Source: Holacanthus passer (Eukaryota; Chordata; Actinopteri; Pomacanthidae). From it: a stretch of 64,000 nt of DNA. The stretch spans positions 1,602,001-1,666,000 of the forward strand of contig JAFREQ010000047.1 of the NCBI GenBank assembly GCA_025331565.1, given 5' to 3'. The number at the start of each line of letters is the position of its first letter. The first letter of the stretch is position 1. The translations under genes were made by a program, and so were the position numbers. Below the pieces are notes generated by a model. That model saw nothing but the letters and a program-made list of their open reading frames with translations. It did no database searches and was not told where the DNA came from. Below are positions 53,701 to 54,786 of this stretch, piece by piece.

Positions 53701-54203
53701 CCGAGTGGTCAGAGTGCAACAAGTCCTGCGGTAAAGGACACACCATTCGGACCCGTATGGTCAAACTGGAGCCGCAGTTCGGGGGCAGCGCTTGTCCTGA
53801 GACCATCCAGAGGAAGAAATGCAAGATCAGGAAGTGTCGGACAAAAACGAAGGAGGAGAGAGGAGGTGGAGGAGGAGGAGGAGGAGGAGGAGGAGGAGGA
53901 GGAAAGAGAAGGAGACGGGGTAAACAGGGAAGGATGCAGCGGCCCAGGAGCAGCCAGGTTGGTGGGAATAATCTGTTGTCATTATTATTAAAGCTGCTCC
54001 ATGAGACCAGAGTTGAGATGCTGCTGTCTGTTCCAACAGGTTGCAGGATGCAGCCGTGGACCAGCTGGACGGACTGTACCAAACCGTGCGGAGGTGGGAT
54101 CCAGGAACGTTTCATGACGGTGAAGAAAAGAGCTAAAGGCACTCTGATGGCCAGCTGTAAGGACCGGAAGGAGATCCGCGCCTGTAACGTTCATCCCTGC
54201 TAG
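832..54203 (+). CDS. spon1: F-spondin (spondin 1), 3' part of a split gene, 12 coding exons
   Basis: Joined exons: 832-954, 1622-1770, 35725-35789, 38054-38255, 41206-41346, 41850-41925, 44037-44219, 50741-50911, 51626-51793, 52023-52181, 53674-53919, 54040-54203. Every intron is GT-AG and the frame closes exactly: 2 leading bases, 614 codons and TAG. Residues 1-230 (window numbering) are the spondin domain with CCACGTAKYRLTFYGNWSEK and WEYGGYASEG. An acidic linker follows. Six TSRs begin near residues 258, 317, 373, 429, 482 and 562, each with six cysteines and a WxxW-type start. F-spondin is a secreted extracellular-matrix protein, classically from floor plate, that acts in axon guidance and adhesion. 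The reelin domain and signal peptide, roughly the first 190 residues of an approximately 800-residue family protein, are upstream of the window. Identity is near certain; whether this is spon1a or spon1b is not resolved. Confidence 0.96.
955..1621 (+). other. spon1: spon1 intron (667 bp)
   Basis: This short intron runs between two spondin-domain exons. It contains an inverted-repeat element at 1105-1261 (listed separately). The remainder is AT-rich and shows nothing recognisable. The 3' end is a good pyrimidine tract, TCTCTCCTCCTCCTGTCTTC, then CAG. Confidence 0.9.
1105..1261. mobile_element. MITE-like inverted-repeat element
   Basis: About 157 bp bounded by near-matching inverted arms, 1105-1137 and 1228-1261, each holding GGACTATTTCTT next to a (T)GTGTG stretch. 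The right-hand part, with the core CTGCACCCAG-TAAGAAATAGTCC, recurs near 60102-60130, so it belongs to a dispersed family. Size and terminal inversion suggest a non-autonomous DNA element, or an internally inverted piece of a larger repeat. No target duplication was established. Confidence 0.6.
1622..1770 (+). CDS. spon1: spon1 exon B: spondin domain
   Basis: Encodes RANHWSALIGASHSRGYVLW, then EYGGYASEGVRQVAEF and GSPIKMEEEIRQK. The donor is AAG|GTAGGG and the exon ends in phase 0. The sequence is the conserved central part of the spondin domain, a beta-sandwich module. It precedes the longest intron in the window. Confidence 0.96.
2030..2057. repeat. (CA)n microsatellite
   Basis: Uninterrupted CA/AC dinucleotides about 260 bp after the giant intron's donor. 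They are complementary to the (GT)n run some 290 bp further on. Confidence 0.95.
2344..2391. repeat. (GT)n microsatellite
   Basis: About 24 uninterrupted GT units. This is the longest pure dinucleotide tract in the window. It could pair with the upstream (CA)n run in the transcript. Confidence 0.95.
2603..3630 (+). mobile_element. Degenerate Tc1/mariner-like transposon
   Basis: About 1.03 kb with matching terminal inverted repeats. The left end at 2603-2629 (TACAGACAGGTGACAAAT...) and the right end at 3604-3630, reversed (TACAGATAGGTAACAAAT...), agree at about 23 of 27 bases. Inside, on the + strand, broken frames read VTWSDESSF near 3170, the typical Tc1 region around one catalytic aspartate. 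FQDDDDP near 3310 is the equivalent of QDNAP/QDNDP. SLNQIEHLW near 3410 is the equivalent of DLNPIEHLW. Frameshifts and stops, including TAG right after EHLW, show that it is dead. Confidence 0.85.
2740..3600 (+). pseudogene. Tc1-like transposase pseudogene
   Basis: This is the coding remnant inside the Tc1-like element. Motifs appear in family order (helix-turn-helix region, WSDESSF, QDDDDP, NQIEHLW, then a QCTEAVLAAC-like C-terminus), but in different frames and interrupted by stops. A transposase would bind the terminal repeats and perform cut-and-paste transposition; this copy cannot encode one. Confidence 0.75.
3640..5187 (+). other. Intronic stretch, no recognised gene
   Basis: Contains a T-rich stretch near 3845-3900 and a run of about 17 T at 4842-4858, which may be the antisense tail of a retroposed sequence. 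No repeat family or exon could be assigned. From 5168 a dispersed AT-rich repeat (AACTAATGATTATTTCTATT) begins. Confidence 0.5.
5168..5950. repeat. Teleost AT-rich dispersed repeat, interrupted by a MITE
   Basis: The left piece GCAACTAATGATTATTTCTA and the right piece with TTATGCTTTCG-ATTGATTAATC match a common fish repeat (AACTAATGATTATTTTCATTATC type). Related copies lie at 8221-8515, 19195-19440 and 32783-32830. The repeat is split here by the element at 5198-5830. Confidence 0.6.
5198..5830. mobile_element. hAT-like non-autonomous DNA element (633 bp)
   Basis: The ends are AGGGCTGGG and CCCAGCCCT, a perfect 9-bp inverted terminus, with the right end continuing inward as CATATCGCCCAGCCCT. 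The flanks ATTATCAGTT (5188-5197) and ATTATCAATT (5831-5840) match at 9 of 10 bases and look like a target duplication. The inside has CACCGGTATGATG and CACCGTGATAAATC segments typical of the fish GGGCTGGGCGATAT family, and no intact transposase. Superfamily assignment to hAT is from family resemblance. Confidence 0.75.
6300..8220 (+). other. Intronic stretch, no recognised gene
   Basis: Mixed composition. The segment 6690-7520 is more GC-rich and contains chance open frames on both strands that overlap one another and match no family known to me. Nothing can be supported beyond intron sequence. Confidence 0.5.
8221..8515. repeat. Dispersed AT-rich repeat copy
   Basis: Holds GTTGGTTGGACAAAAGAAGC, a GCATTTTTCACATTTTATAGA segment (8421-8441) and CTGCAGATTAATCAATAATG followed by AAAATAACCATTAGTTACAG. 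This is the familiar teleost repeat ending in GTTAGTTGCAGC. The copy at 19195-19440 has the same order and orientation. Confidence 0.65.
8516..9500 (+). other. Intronic stretch, no recognised gene
   Basis: Contains purine-rich DNA at 8735-9075, open by chance on both strands, and a run of about 16 A at 9420-9435. No exon, RNA or repeat family is recognised. Confidence 0.45.
9500..9880. other. GC-balanced unique-looking block
   Basis: Non-repetitive, more GC-rich than the surroundings and open in two + frames by chance. It has no splice-bounded exon and matches no known protein. It could be a conserved non-coding element, but that needs a cross-species alignment. Confidence 0.3.
10240..10810. 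repeat. Long pyrimidine-rich tract
   Basis: About 570 bases of T/C-dominated sequence on the + strand with repeated TTCTTTC and CTCCTTC-like words, followed at 10830-10890 by a purine-rich flip (GGAGGGTGGAGGGTGAGATG). It is low-complexity polypyrimidine DNA with no gene. Confidence 0.7.
11690..12101 (+). mobile_element. LINE 3' untranslated end
   Basis: A low-complexity stretch (TTTATTGTTATTCACTGCAC, TTGCACGACAG, ACAACAGGTCGCAT) ends in GGTCCCCTGGGGACAAATAA and AGTTTTTTGGATTGAATTGA. The same terminal motif, CCCCTGAGGACAAATAAAG...TTGAATTGAATTGA, is present at 42807-42843. The ending with an ATTGA-type tail is characteristic of fish non-LTR retrotransposon 3' ends. Family is not assigned. Confidence 0.6.
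12715..12970. other. Candidate conserved non-coding block
   Basis: Unique-looking, GC-balanced DNA with homeodomain-like ATTAATAATGA and TTTTATTTTAAG words beside GC-rich segments, and no microsatellite or repeat signature. This is inference only; an alignment to other fish would decide. Confidence 0.3.
13304..13339. repeat. (GT)n microsatellite
   Basis: About 18 GT units. A (CA)n run of similar length follows 150 bp downstream, so the two can form one hairpin in RNA or single-stranded DNA. Confidence 0.95.
13488..13525. repeat. (CA)n microsatellite
   Basis: About 19 CA units, complementary to the nearby (GT)n tract at 13304. Confidence 0.95.
14328..14766. mobile_element. Non-autonomous DNA element, AGTAC-rich teleost family
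   Basis: Starts CAGTGATGGAAAGTAACTGA, followed by GTACATTTACTCAAATACTG, and ends with CTTCTACCACCAAG, roughly the inverted start. The core (GAGGTACTTTTACAGTATTTG, 14385-14405) is the abundant teleost repeat of the AGTGGTGGAA...AGTACTTTTACTT kind. Partial copies occur at 23457-23610 and 51155-51365. No coding sequence. Confidence 0.65.
14985..15525 (-). pseudogene. LINE reverse-transcriptase fragment
   Basis: On the minus strand the frames read AVVKPSLKRPNLDGKEITSY and then RPISNCPFIRKILDKIV, the canonical N-terminal RT block (RPISNLPFLSKILEKVV) of APE-type non-LTR elements. It then decays. The + strand end carries CAGCTCAAAGTGCTTTAC, a word common in fish retroelement tails. Truncated and shifted between two frames near 15330, so it is dead. 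Confidence 0.7.
15526..16720 (+). other. Intronic stretch, no recognised gene
   Basis: AT-rich sequence with no supported exon, RNA gene or assigned repeat. Short chance open frames near 16319-16747 have no family resemblance. Confidence 0.5.
16725..17000. repeat. Dispersed teleost repeat copy (CCACTTTGGTC / GATGGAT family)
   Basis: Shows CATCACTTTGGTCCAGATTG, CAACAACTACTGAATGAAAT, GGTGATCCTGTGACTT and GGTGATCCCTTAACTTTTCA in the order seen in the copy at 32860-33060. The opposite orientation is seen at 22060-22440 and 62245-62435. Confidence 0.6.
17000..18480 (+). other. Intronic stretch, no recognised gene
   Basis: No exon, RNA gene or repeat family could be assigned. The composition is ordinary for the intron. 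Confidence 0.45.
18490..18725 (+). pseudogene. LINE reverse-transcriptase fragment
   Basis: Frames read KAYGRVLERKLRLR, then (after a shift) EEQCGFCP, then QLFTLAGILELSWESA and PVHVLFLDLKKAYDHVTRGM, followed by LW. This is the palm region of an abundant fish non-LTR RT (EEQCGFRPGRGT...VDLEKAYDRVPRGVLW). At least two frameshifts and loss of the GRGTVDQ segment make it a dead, 5'- and 3'-truncated copy. Confidence 0.8.
19195..19440. repeat. Dispersed AT-rich repeat copy
   Basis: Contains GATTAGCCGATCAATAGAAA, TTGGTTATTGATTAATCATT, TGTTGGTCAGACAAAACAAG and ACAGACAAAACAATTAACAG. It is related in order and strand to the copy at 8221-8515. Confidence 0.6.
19640..20218 (+). mobile_element. Probable solo LTR (Ty3/gypsy type)
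   Basis: Begins TGTCATGGTTT and ends near AACATCACA, with TG...CA boundaries, flanked by GAAAGC and GGAAGC (5 of 6 match) as a possible target duplication. The interior is C/T-rich with a late AATAAA-like stretch (TTTAATAAATCCC) before the end, as in fish gypsy LTRs. No internal coding region is attached. Confidence 0.55.
20560..20800. other. Candidate conserved non-coding block
   Basis: Unique-looking DNA with TAATTGGGAATTTGTATTCA, a GGCGGCGGCTCTG segment and CAATTATCTCCC words, ending in a T run. No repeat signature or coding frame. Inference only. Confidence 0.3.
21140..21375. repeat. Pyrimidine-rich tract
   Basis: T/C-dominated sequence on the + strand (TTTCTTCTCTCTTTCACTC style). Low complexity; the open frame across it is a composition effect. 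Confidence 0.6.
22040..22445. repeat. Dispersed teleost repeat copy (GCTAACATGC family)
   Basis: Carries CATGCCAACATGCTGATGTT, GACCCCTGAAGTCAGGGGAT, CATGGCAATCCAATAATTGT and GTAGTGGACCAACCGACTGA, the characteristic segments of a very common fish repeat. It is the most complete of four copies in this window. Confidence 0.7.
22590..22850. repeat. Dispersed repeat with telomere-like CCTAACCC words between AC tracts
   Basis: (CA)n at 22594-22630 is followed by irregular CCTAACCCT/CCCTAACC words, then CCCATGGGAACCTCAATTTT, TTTGTCCCCATGGG, GTTAAAGTCCCCACTGGGAT and a short ACACACACAC run. This gene-free order (AC tract, TAACCC words, GTCCCCACTGGG, AC tract) is a recurrent fish repeat, not an array of exact telomere hexamers. 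Confidence 0.65.
22980..23240. other. Candidate conserved non-coding block
   Basis: Unique-looking, GC-balanced DNA (GTCAGCGCTGACATGTGGG, GCGCCAATCAGCCCCGGCG, GATAATTACCGCGGG). The perfect 10-bp palindrome TCAGCGCTGA lies within it. No coding frame or repeat signature. Inference only. Confidence 0.35.
23457..23610. repeat. Fragment of the AGTAC-rich DNA element family
   Basis: CTTTACTTGAGAACTTCCATTT, with ACTCCACTACATTTCAGAAG and TACTTTGTACTCCACTACAA, matches the interior of the family of the element at 14328. An LTR-like sequence starts within a few bases of its right edge. Confidence 0.6.
23613..24030 (+). mobile_element. LTR-like fragment related to 56785-57158
   Basis: Starts TGTCACAGTCCTGCCAG. 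It shares with 56785-56890 a stretch reading CCCAGTA-TTTTCCACTGACC-CCGCCT-TGCCTCA and CCACCTGTGCGCCCAGCTGT, and later ATTGAGTCCTA. C/T-rich, non-coding, with a TATAA word (CTTTATAAGCC) at the promoter-like position. Probably a solo LTR; the right end is uncertain. Confidence 0.55.
24031..25270 (+). other. Intronic stretch, no recognised gene
   Basis: No exon, RNA gene or repeat family is assigned. The first half is AT-rich, and a GC-balanced part lies around 25170-25270. Confidence 0.45.
25270..25570. repeat. Pyrimidine-rich tract
   Basis: Strongly T/C-biased on the + strand, ending with runs of 8 and 12 T near 25541 and 25559. Low complexity. Confidence 0.6.
25875..25908. repeat. (GT)n microsatellite
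   Basis: About 17 uninterrupted GT units within the giant intron. Confidence 0.95.
25909..28730 (+). other. Intronic stretch, no recognised gene
   Basis: A small hairpin-like word (GGTCCCGG...CCCGGACC, about 26513-26537) encloses GTTCAAATCC, reminiscent of a tRNA T-arm, but no tRNA surrounds it. No coding exon or repeat family is recognised. Confidence 0.45.
28735..29600 (-). pseudogene. RLE-type LINE 3' ORF fragment (restriction-like endonuclease)
   Basis: On the minus strand the order is a decayed zinc-finger/thumb region (HTRGATSGGIPQVLRAIADA), then LKPDIVLMSET, INVPWEDWMEEAFKRKRAKY and HRGFANPYAES, then EEKASRWL-IKR. This is the C-terminal restriction-like endonuclease of R2/R4/NeSL/Rex6-type elements common in fish (KPDIVL...ELTVPWE...ERK..KY...GCRGF). 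Stops and shifts, including a TAA after PYAES, show it is dead. It is inserted antisense to spon1. Confidence 0.8.
29601..30420 (+). other. Intronic stretch, no recognised gene
   Basis: AT-rich unassigned sequence preceding the alternating purine-pyrimidine tract. Confidence 0.45.
30421..30505. repeat. Alternating GT/GC tract, potential Z-DNA
   Basis: About 85 bp of nearly perfect purine-pyrimidine alternation. It contains a CGCGCGCGCG core and repeats of GTGTGAGTGTGTGTG with embedded GCGCGCG. GC-containing alternation is the best sequence class for left-handed DNA. Confidence 0.85.
30506..31489 (+). other. Intronic stretch, no recognised gene
   Basis: Includes a short GT-rich run at 30673-30686 and a unique-looking block near 30830-30960. 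Nothing is assigned. Confidence 0.45.
31490..32000 (+). pseudogene. Penelope-like retroelement remnant (GIY-YIG end)
   Basis: The frame reads SIPVGIPYTAGLSEYLSRLF, then TSQGVSTYPKPFNTALCRS. After a shift come CDITYDSYR, YISKTARNLDKTLNEHTET. This fits the C-terminal part of Penelope-like elements (IPYV.G.SE.LRR.F...GV.TYFKPFNTLR, then a C..TYIGET.R.L..R..EH GIY-YIG module). Stops and a frameshift after GRLV mean it is inactive. The assignment rests on motif order and has no alignment behind it. Confidence 0.6.
32783..33065. repeat. Two abutting dispersed repeat fragments
   Basis: GATGCAACTAATGATTCTTT-CATTATCAGTAA starts one family (as at 5168). From 32860, CCACTTTGGTCTGAAATATG, CATTGGATGGATTGTCATGC and ATTGTGAGCATGTTGCCGTG belong to the family also seen at 16725, 22040 and 62245. 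Confidence 0.65.
33240..33490. repeat. Pyrimidine-rich tract with (TTC)n
   Basis: T/C-rich sequence including CTTCTTCTTCTTCTTCTTCT. Open frames on either strand across it (Ser/Phe-rich or Glu-rich) are artefacts of composition. Confidence 0.7.
33995..34412. repeat. Dispersed DNA-element-like repeat
   Basis: Contains GTTTTTGGAATATACTCAAT, CAAAGACAATATATTTAATG, CACCTGTTTGGATCATTCCA, GTATCATGATTGGGTATGAA and TGCATTCTGTTTTTATTTAC with CACAGCATCCCAAC at the end. These words recur together in a common fish repeat whose full copies end in CCCAACTTTTTTGG. No coding sequence; the family name is not certain. Confidence 0.5.
34992..35022. repeat. (CA)n microsatellite
   Basis: About 15 CA units, 125 bp before an interrupted GT tract at 35147-35170. 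Confidence 0.9.
35147..35170. repeat. Interrupted (GT)n tract
   Basis: Two short GT runs separated by TT, about 560 bp upstream of the giant intron's acceptor. Complementary to the (CA)n at 34992 and, at long range, to the (CA)n at 2030. Confidence 0.8.
35725..35789 (+). CDS. spon1: spon1 exon C: spondin domain
   Basis: A 65-bp exon with acceptor CTCTCCGCAG and donor CT|GTAAGT. It encodes GDEVLTVIKTKAQWPAWQPL and N, plus a split leucine codon. It is conserved in the family as (S)DEVLTVIKAKAQWPAWQPLN. It ends in phase 2. Confidence 0.96.
36341..36572. repeat. Degenerate 32-bp minisatellite with TGATGTCA core
   Basis: Seven to eight head-to-tail units begin TGATGTCA or a near variant and continue ATGGACTGAAAACATCCAATTG. 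Examples start at 36341, 36372, 36407, 36436, 36468, 36490, 36522 and 36554. Several units are exactly 32 bp; others are shortened. The core TGATGTCA is close to the ATF/CREB site TGACGTCA, and one unit reads TGATGACATCA. Confidence 0.75.
37512..37538. repeat. (CA)n microsatellite
   Basis: About 13 CA units in the intron before exon D. Confidence 0.9.
38054..38255 (+). CDS. spon1: spon1 exon D: spondin domain
   Basis: Acceptor TTGTTTTTCAG, donor GAG|GTAATC, phase 0 at the end. Encodes RAAPSAEFSVDRTRHLMSFL, TMLGPSPDWNVGLSGEDLCT, KDCGWVQRLVTDLIPWDAGT and DNGVTYE. This is the best conserved part of the spondin domain, with PDWNVGL and the acidic DAGTD loop, which is associated with metal binding in the family. 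Confidence 0.97.
38256..41205 (+). other. spon1: spon1 intron (2950 bp)
   Basis: No exon, RNA or recognised repeat family. It contains a run of about 21 T near 40630-40650. A GC-balanced part near 40040-40330 is open by chance on the + strand, with no family resemblance. Confidence 0.85.
41206..41346 (+). CDS. spon1: spon1 exon E: end of spondin domain
   Basis: Acceptor CTCTTTCAG, donor AAG|GTACTT. An exact 47-codon exon encoding SPNKPTVPQEKIRPLTSLDH, PQSPFYDPEGGAITPVARLI and VERIARK. It closes the spondin domain and is phase 0 at both ends. Confidence 0.97.
41347..41849 (+). other. spon1: spon1 intron (503 bp)
   Basis: A short intron whose last 60 bases are GT-rich, not C/T-rich (TGTGTTTTTGTGTGTGTGCT...TTCCTTGTGTGTGCAG). 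No other feature is recognised. Confidence 0.9.
41850..41925 (+). CDS. spon1: spon1 exon F: acidic linker
   Basis: Donor GAAG|GTACAG, phase 1. Encodes GEQCNVVPDTIDDIVADIGQ and EEKEE, the acidic linker between the spondin domain and TSR1. The next exon supplies the second half of the aspartate codon to give DDTPETC. Confidence 0.95.
41940..41971. repeat. (CT)n(CTAT)n microsatellite
   Basis: About ten CT units followed by TATC units, starting 14 bases after the exon F donor. Confidence 0.9.
42704..42786 (+). tRNA. tRNA-Leu (anticodon CAG)
   Basis: An 83-nt type II tRNA. The acceptor stem GTCAGGA pairs with TTCTGAC (with a G-T wobble), followed by discriminator A. The A box is TGGCCGAGCGG. The anticodon stem CTGCG/CGCAG encloses TTCAGGT with CAG at 42738-42740. 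There is a long variable arm, and the B box GGTTCGAATCC lies at 42765-42775. No intron. A TTTT terminator follows at 42793-42796. All stems are intact, so it looks functional. It lies on the same strand as spon1, inside an intron, and would be transcribed independently by RNA polymerase III. Confidence 0.93.
42793..42796 (+). terminator. RNA polymerase III T-run terminator
   Basis: TTTT seven bases after the 3' end of the tRNA-Leu gene, at the usual distance for pol III termination. These bases are also the first four of the 18-bp direct repeat. Confidence 0.7.
42793..42989. mobile_element. Short retroelement tail flanked by an 18-bp direct repeat
   Basis: TTTTCTAAGTTGCTCCCC occurs perfectly at 42793-42810 and again at 42972-42989. 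Between them is a LINE-like 3' end (GAGGACAAATAAAGTTTTTT then GAATTGAATTGAA), the same tail as at 12066-12101, and unassigned sequence with a tandem CACACTGAACCA pair. The repeat may be a target-site duplication. Because CCCC is also part of the LINE tail motif, the boundary is uncertain. Confidence 0.5.
43326..43392 (+). pseudogene. spon1: Decayed duplicate of the spon1 TSR1 exon
   Basis: The first 67 bases of exon G align here without gaps at 47 of 67 identities, and at 38 of the first 49. The copy sits 711 bp upstream and is preceded by an AG at the same place relative to ATGACAC. In the exon frame it reads DDTTEASIHSGWSPRSARSA against DDTPETCIYSGWSPWSACSS. Two cysteines and the second tryptophan are replaced (C to S, W to R, C to R), so it could not fold as a TSR. 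After about 43395 the similarity fades; the frame stays open to a TGA near 43522. It is most likely a dead duplicated exon. Confidence 0.75.
44037..44219 (+). CDS. spon1: spon1 exon G: TSR1
   Basis: Acceptor TTTCACTCTCAG, donor GAGG|GTAAAG, phase 1 at both ends. Encodes DTPETCIYSGWSPWSACSSA, TCEKGRRMRQRMLKAQLDLS, VPCPHTQDFQPCMGPGCSME. It has six cysteines and one WSPW. CSSATCE lacks the standard CSx(S/T)CG fucosylation site, as in the human protein. Confidence 0.97.
47640..47671. repeat. (CA)n microsatellite
   Basis: About 16 CA units preceding a unique-looking block. Confidence 0.95.
47690..47960. other. Candidate conserved non-coding block
   Basis: Unique-looking, with ATCGATTATCAGACAG, GGGAGATTGATAATTGCGGG, GGTGATTAATATTCCTGGG and TTTTATTAATGATTCACTTA. 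Several TAAT homeodomain-type cores and GATTGATAA/ATCGATTATC words sit between GC-rich parts. No coding frame with splice signals. Inference only. Confidence 0.35.
48474..48492 (+). repeat. Fragment resembling the 3' half of the nearby tRNA-Phe-like copy
   Basis: AAAAGGACCCGGGTTCAAG resembles the AAAGGTCCCTGGTTCAAG segment of the tRNA-Phe-like sequence 112 bp further on. It may be a second, more decayed copy. Confidence 0.35.
48552..48624 (+). pseudogene. tRNA-Phe (GAA)-like pseudogene
   Basis: 73 nt in the tRNA-Phe register: GCTGAAATAGCTCAGTTGGG at the start, the loop CTGAAGA with anticodon GAA, AAAGGTCCCTGGTTCAAGC and a TTTGGGCA end. The D arm and A box are intact. The acceptor stem has a G-G mismatch and a wobble, the anticodon stem has a G-G mismatch, and the T loop reads TTCAAGC in place of TTCGATC. 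It is probably a non-functional copy or the head of a tRNA-derived SINE. Confidence 0.75.
49010..49145. repeat. A-rich imperfect tandem (AGAAATATA-like)
   Basis: Repeated AGAAATATA/AAATAAATA words over about 135 bp. Low complexity. Its AT-rich frames produce a spurious aromatic-rich open frame on the minus strand. Confidence 0.7.
50676..50710. repeat. (AT)n tract
   Basis: Alternating AT about 30-65 bp upstream of the exon H acceptor. It is self-complementary and could form a hairpin in the transcript near the polypyrimidine tract. Confidence 0.9.
50741..50911 (+). CDS. spon1: spon1 exon H: TSR2
   Basis: Acceptor TTTTTCCTGGTGGACAG, donor GCT|GTGAGT, phase 1 at both ends. Encodes PSTCMMSEWISWSACSVSCG, MGMRSRERYVKQYPEDGSLC, QLHTEETEKCVVNDEC. 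It has six cysteines, WISW for C-mannosylation and CSVSCG for O-fucosylation. Confidence 0.97.
50912..51625 (+). other. spon1: spon1 intron (714 bp)
   Basis: Contains a fragment of the AGTAC-rich DNA element at 51155-51365. Otherwise AT-rich and unassigned. Confidence 0.9.
51155..51365. repeat. Fragment of the AGTAC-rich DNA element family
   Basis: CAGTGGTGCAAAGTAAGTAC, CTCAAGTACAGTTTTGAGGT and ACTTTATCCAAGTATTTCCA parallel the element at 14328. Non-coding. Confidence 0.6.
51626..51793 (+). CDS. spon1: spon1 exon I: TSR3
   Basis: Acceptor CCTTCCTGCAG, donor GTC|GTAAGT, phase 1 at both ends. Encodes PSSCVVTEWGEWDPCSVTCG, LGMRRRERMVKMPPVDGSMC, KTEVAEVEKCMMPEC. Six cysteines, WGEW and CSVTCG are present. 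Confidence 0.97.
51794..52022 (+). other. spon1: spon1 intron (229 bp)
   Basis: A compact intron. Its acceptor region is GT-rich (ATGTGTGTTTGTGTGTGTCTGCAG), not C-rich. No other feature. Confidence 0.92.
52023..52181 (+). CDS. spon1: spon1 exon J: TSR4
   Basis: Donor GCC|GTAAGT, phase 1 at both ends. Encodes TIPCMLSPWSDWSECSVTCG, RGIRTRQRMLKSDPAECVEE, LEQTEKCMLPEC. Six cysteines, WSDW and CSVTCG. The loop SDPAEC is about two residues shorter than in the human protein. Confidence 0.97.
52182..53673 (+). other. spon1: spon1 intron (1492 bp)
   Basis: No exon, RNA or assigned repeat. The 3' end is a strong pyrimidine tract, TTCTCTCCTTCTTCCTTCCAG. Confidence 0.88.
53674..53919 (+). CDS. spon1: spon1 exon K: TSR5 and poly-glycine linker
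   Basis: Encodes VDCMVSEWSEWSECNKSCGK, GHTIRTRMVKLEPQFGGSAC, PETIQRKKCKIRKC, then the linker RTKTKEER, 14 glycines and KRRRR. TSR5 has six cysteines, WSEW and CNKSCG. The glycines come from a (GGA)n tract. The donor is CGGG|GTAAAC, chosen because it is phase 1 and joins to G-CRMQPW. A weaker in-phase donor GGAG|GTGGAG at 53866 would skip most of the glycines. Confidence 0.9.
53859..53903. repeat. spon1: (GGA)n tract within coding exon
   Basis: 14 near-uninterrupted GGA codons (one GGT) read as glycine in the spon1 frame. A length-variable triplet repeat in a coding exon. Confidence 0.92.
53920..54039 (+). other. spon1: spon1 last intron (120 bp, open in frame)
   Basis: GTAAAC donor and TGTCTGTTCCAACAG acceptor. 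Its length is a multiple of three and there is no stop in the spon1 frame, so a transcript that keeps it stays in frame and gains 40 residues between TSR5 and TSR6. Confidence 0.8.
54040..54203 (+). CDS. spon1: spon1 exon L: TSR6 and stop
   Basis: Encodes GCRMQPWTSWTDCTKPCGGG, IQERFMTVKKRAKGTLMASC, KDRKEIRACNVHPC, then TAG at 54201-54203. Six cysteines and WTSW. CTKPCG has proline in place of the Ser/Thr that carries O-fucose. The C-terminus NVHPC is the family's usual end. Confidence 0.97.
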
Positions 54204-54780
54204 GGGGCACTACTGAGCAACAGAGGAGGGAAGAGGAGCAGCAGGTTAAATACATGAGTCGTGAAAATATGGGTTTATTTGACAAAGATGACGAGGGGGG
54301 TGAACTTTTTGTGCATAGGGAGGTGAGGTGAGGGTGAGATGATGGTTTAGTTTAACACTTTGGATAAAAGAGGTGAGTTTAGGGAAGTAGAGGGGAAGGG
54401 AGACGACAGGAGATGATGATAATGTGCTGTTTATCGAAGCCATTGTAGGCATGTAGGGCTGACTTTTACTTTAGTGGAAGTATTAGAGAGTAATGTCTGT
54501 GTCCTGCAAAAAAAAAATCTGCTTTTCAGGAATTTTAGGAAAATATACAACTACAGAGCCTTTGCCATCGAAACATACAAGTGGAGTCTTTTTGGTAGGG
54601 TTTGGATTAGGATCCCAGTATTTCCTGGGAATTCTCATCTAACTAAATCCACGGTAACCTGATATTTTTGACCTGTGTTTGCTTCGTACTGTATGTACTG
54701 ACACAAAGATACCAAACCGCATTATGATGCGATGCAAGTGTTGTAGTTATTGTCCGCCCTTGAAATGGCATTATTGCCAT

Positions 54781-54786
54781 AATAAA
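54781..54786 (+). promoter_or_regulatory. spon1: Candidate proximal poly(A) signal
   Basis: AATAAA 578 bases after the stop codon, followed by T-rich sequence (TTAGTTTTAGCAGTTTGTTT). Confidence 0.55.

Noticed and set aside
53596..53991. Open + frame with a poly-glutamate run over the (GGA)n tract
   Set aside because: It is another frame of the spon1 TSR5 exon; the spliced gene reads the tract as glycine.
53624..54142. 172-codon minus-strand open frame with poly-proline
   Set aside because: Antisense shadow of the TSR5/TSR6 exons and the (GGA)n tract, with no family resemblance.
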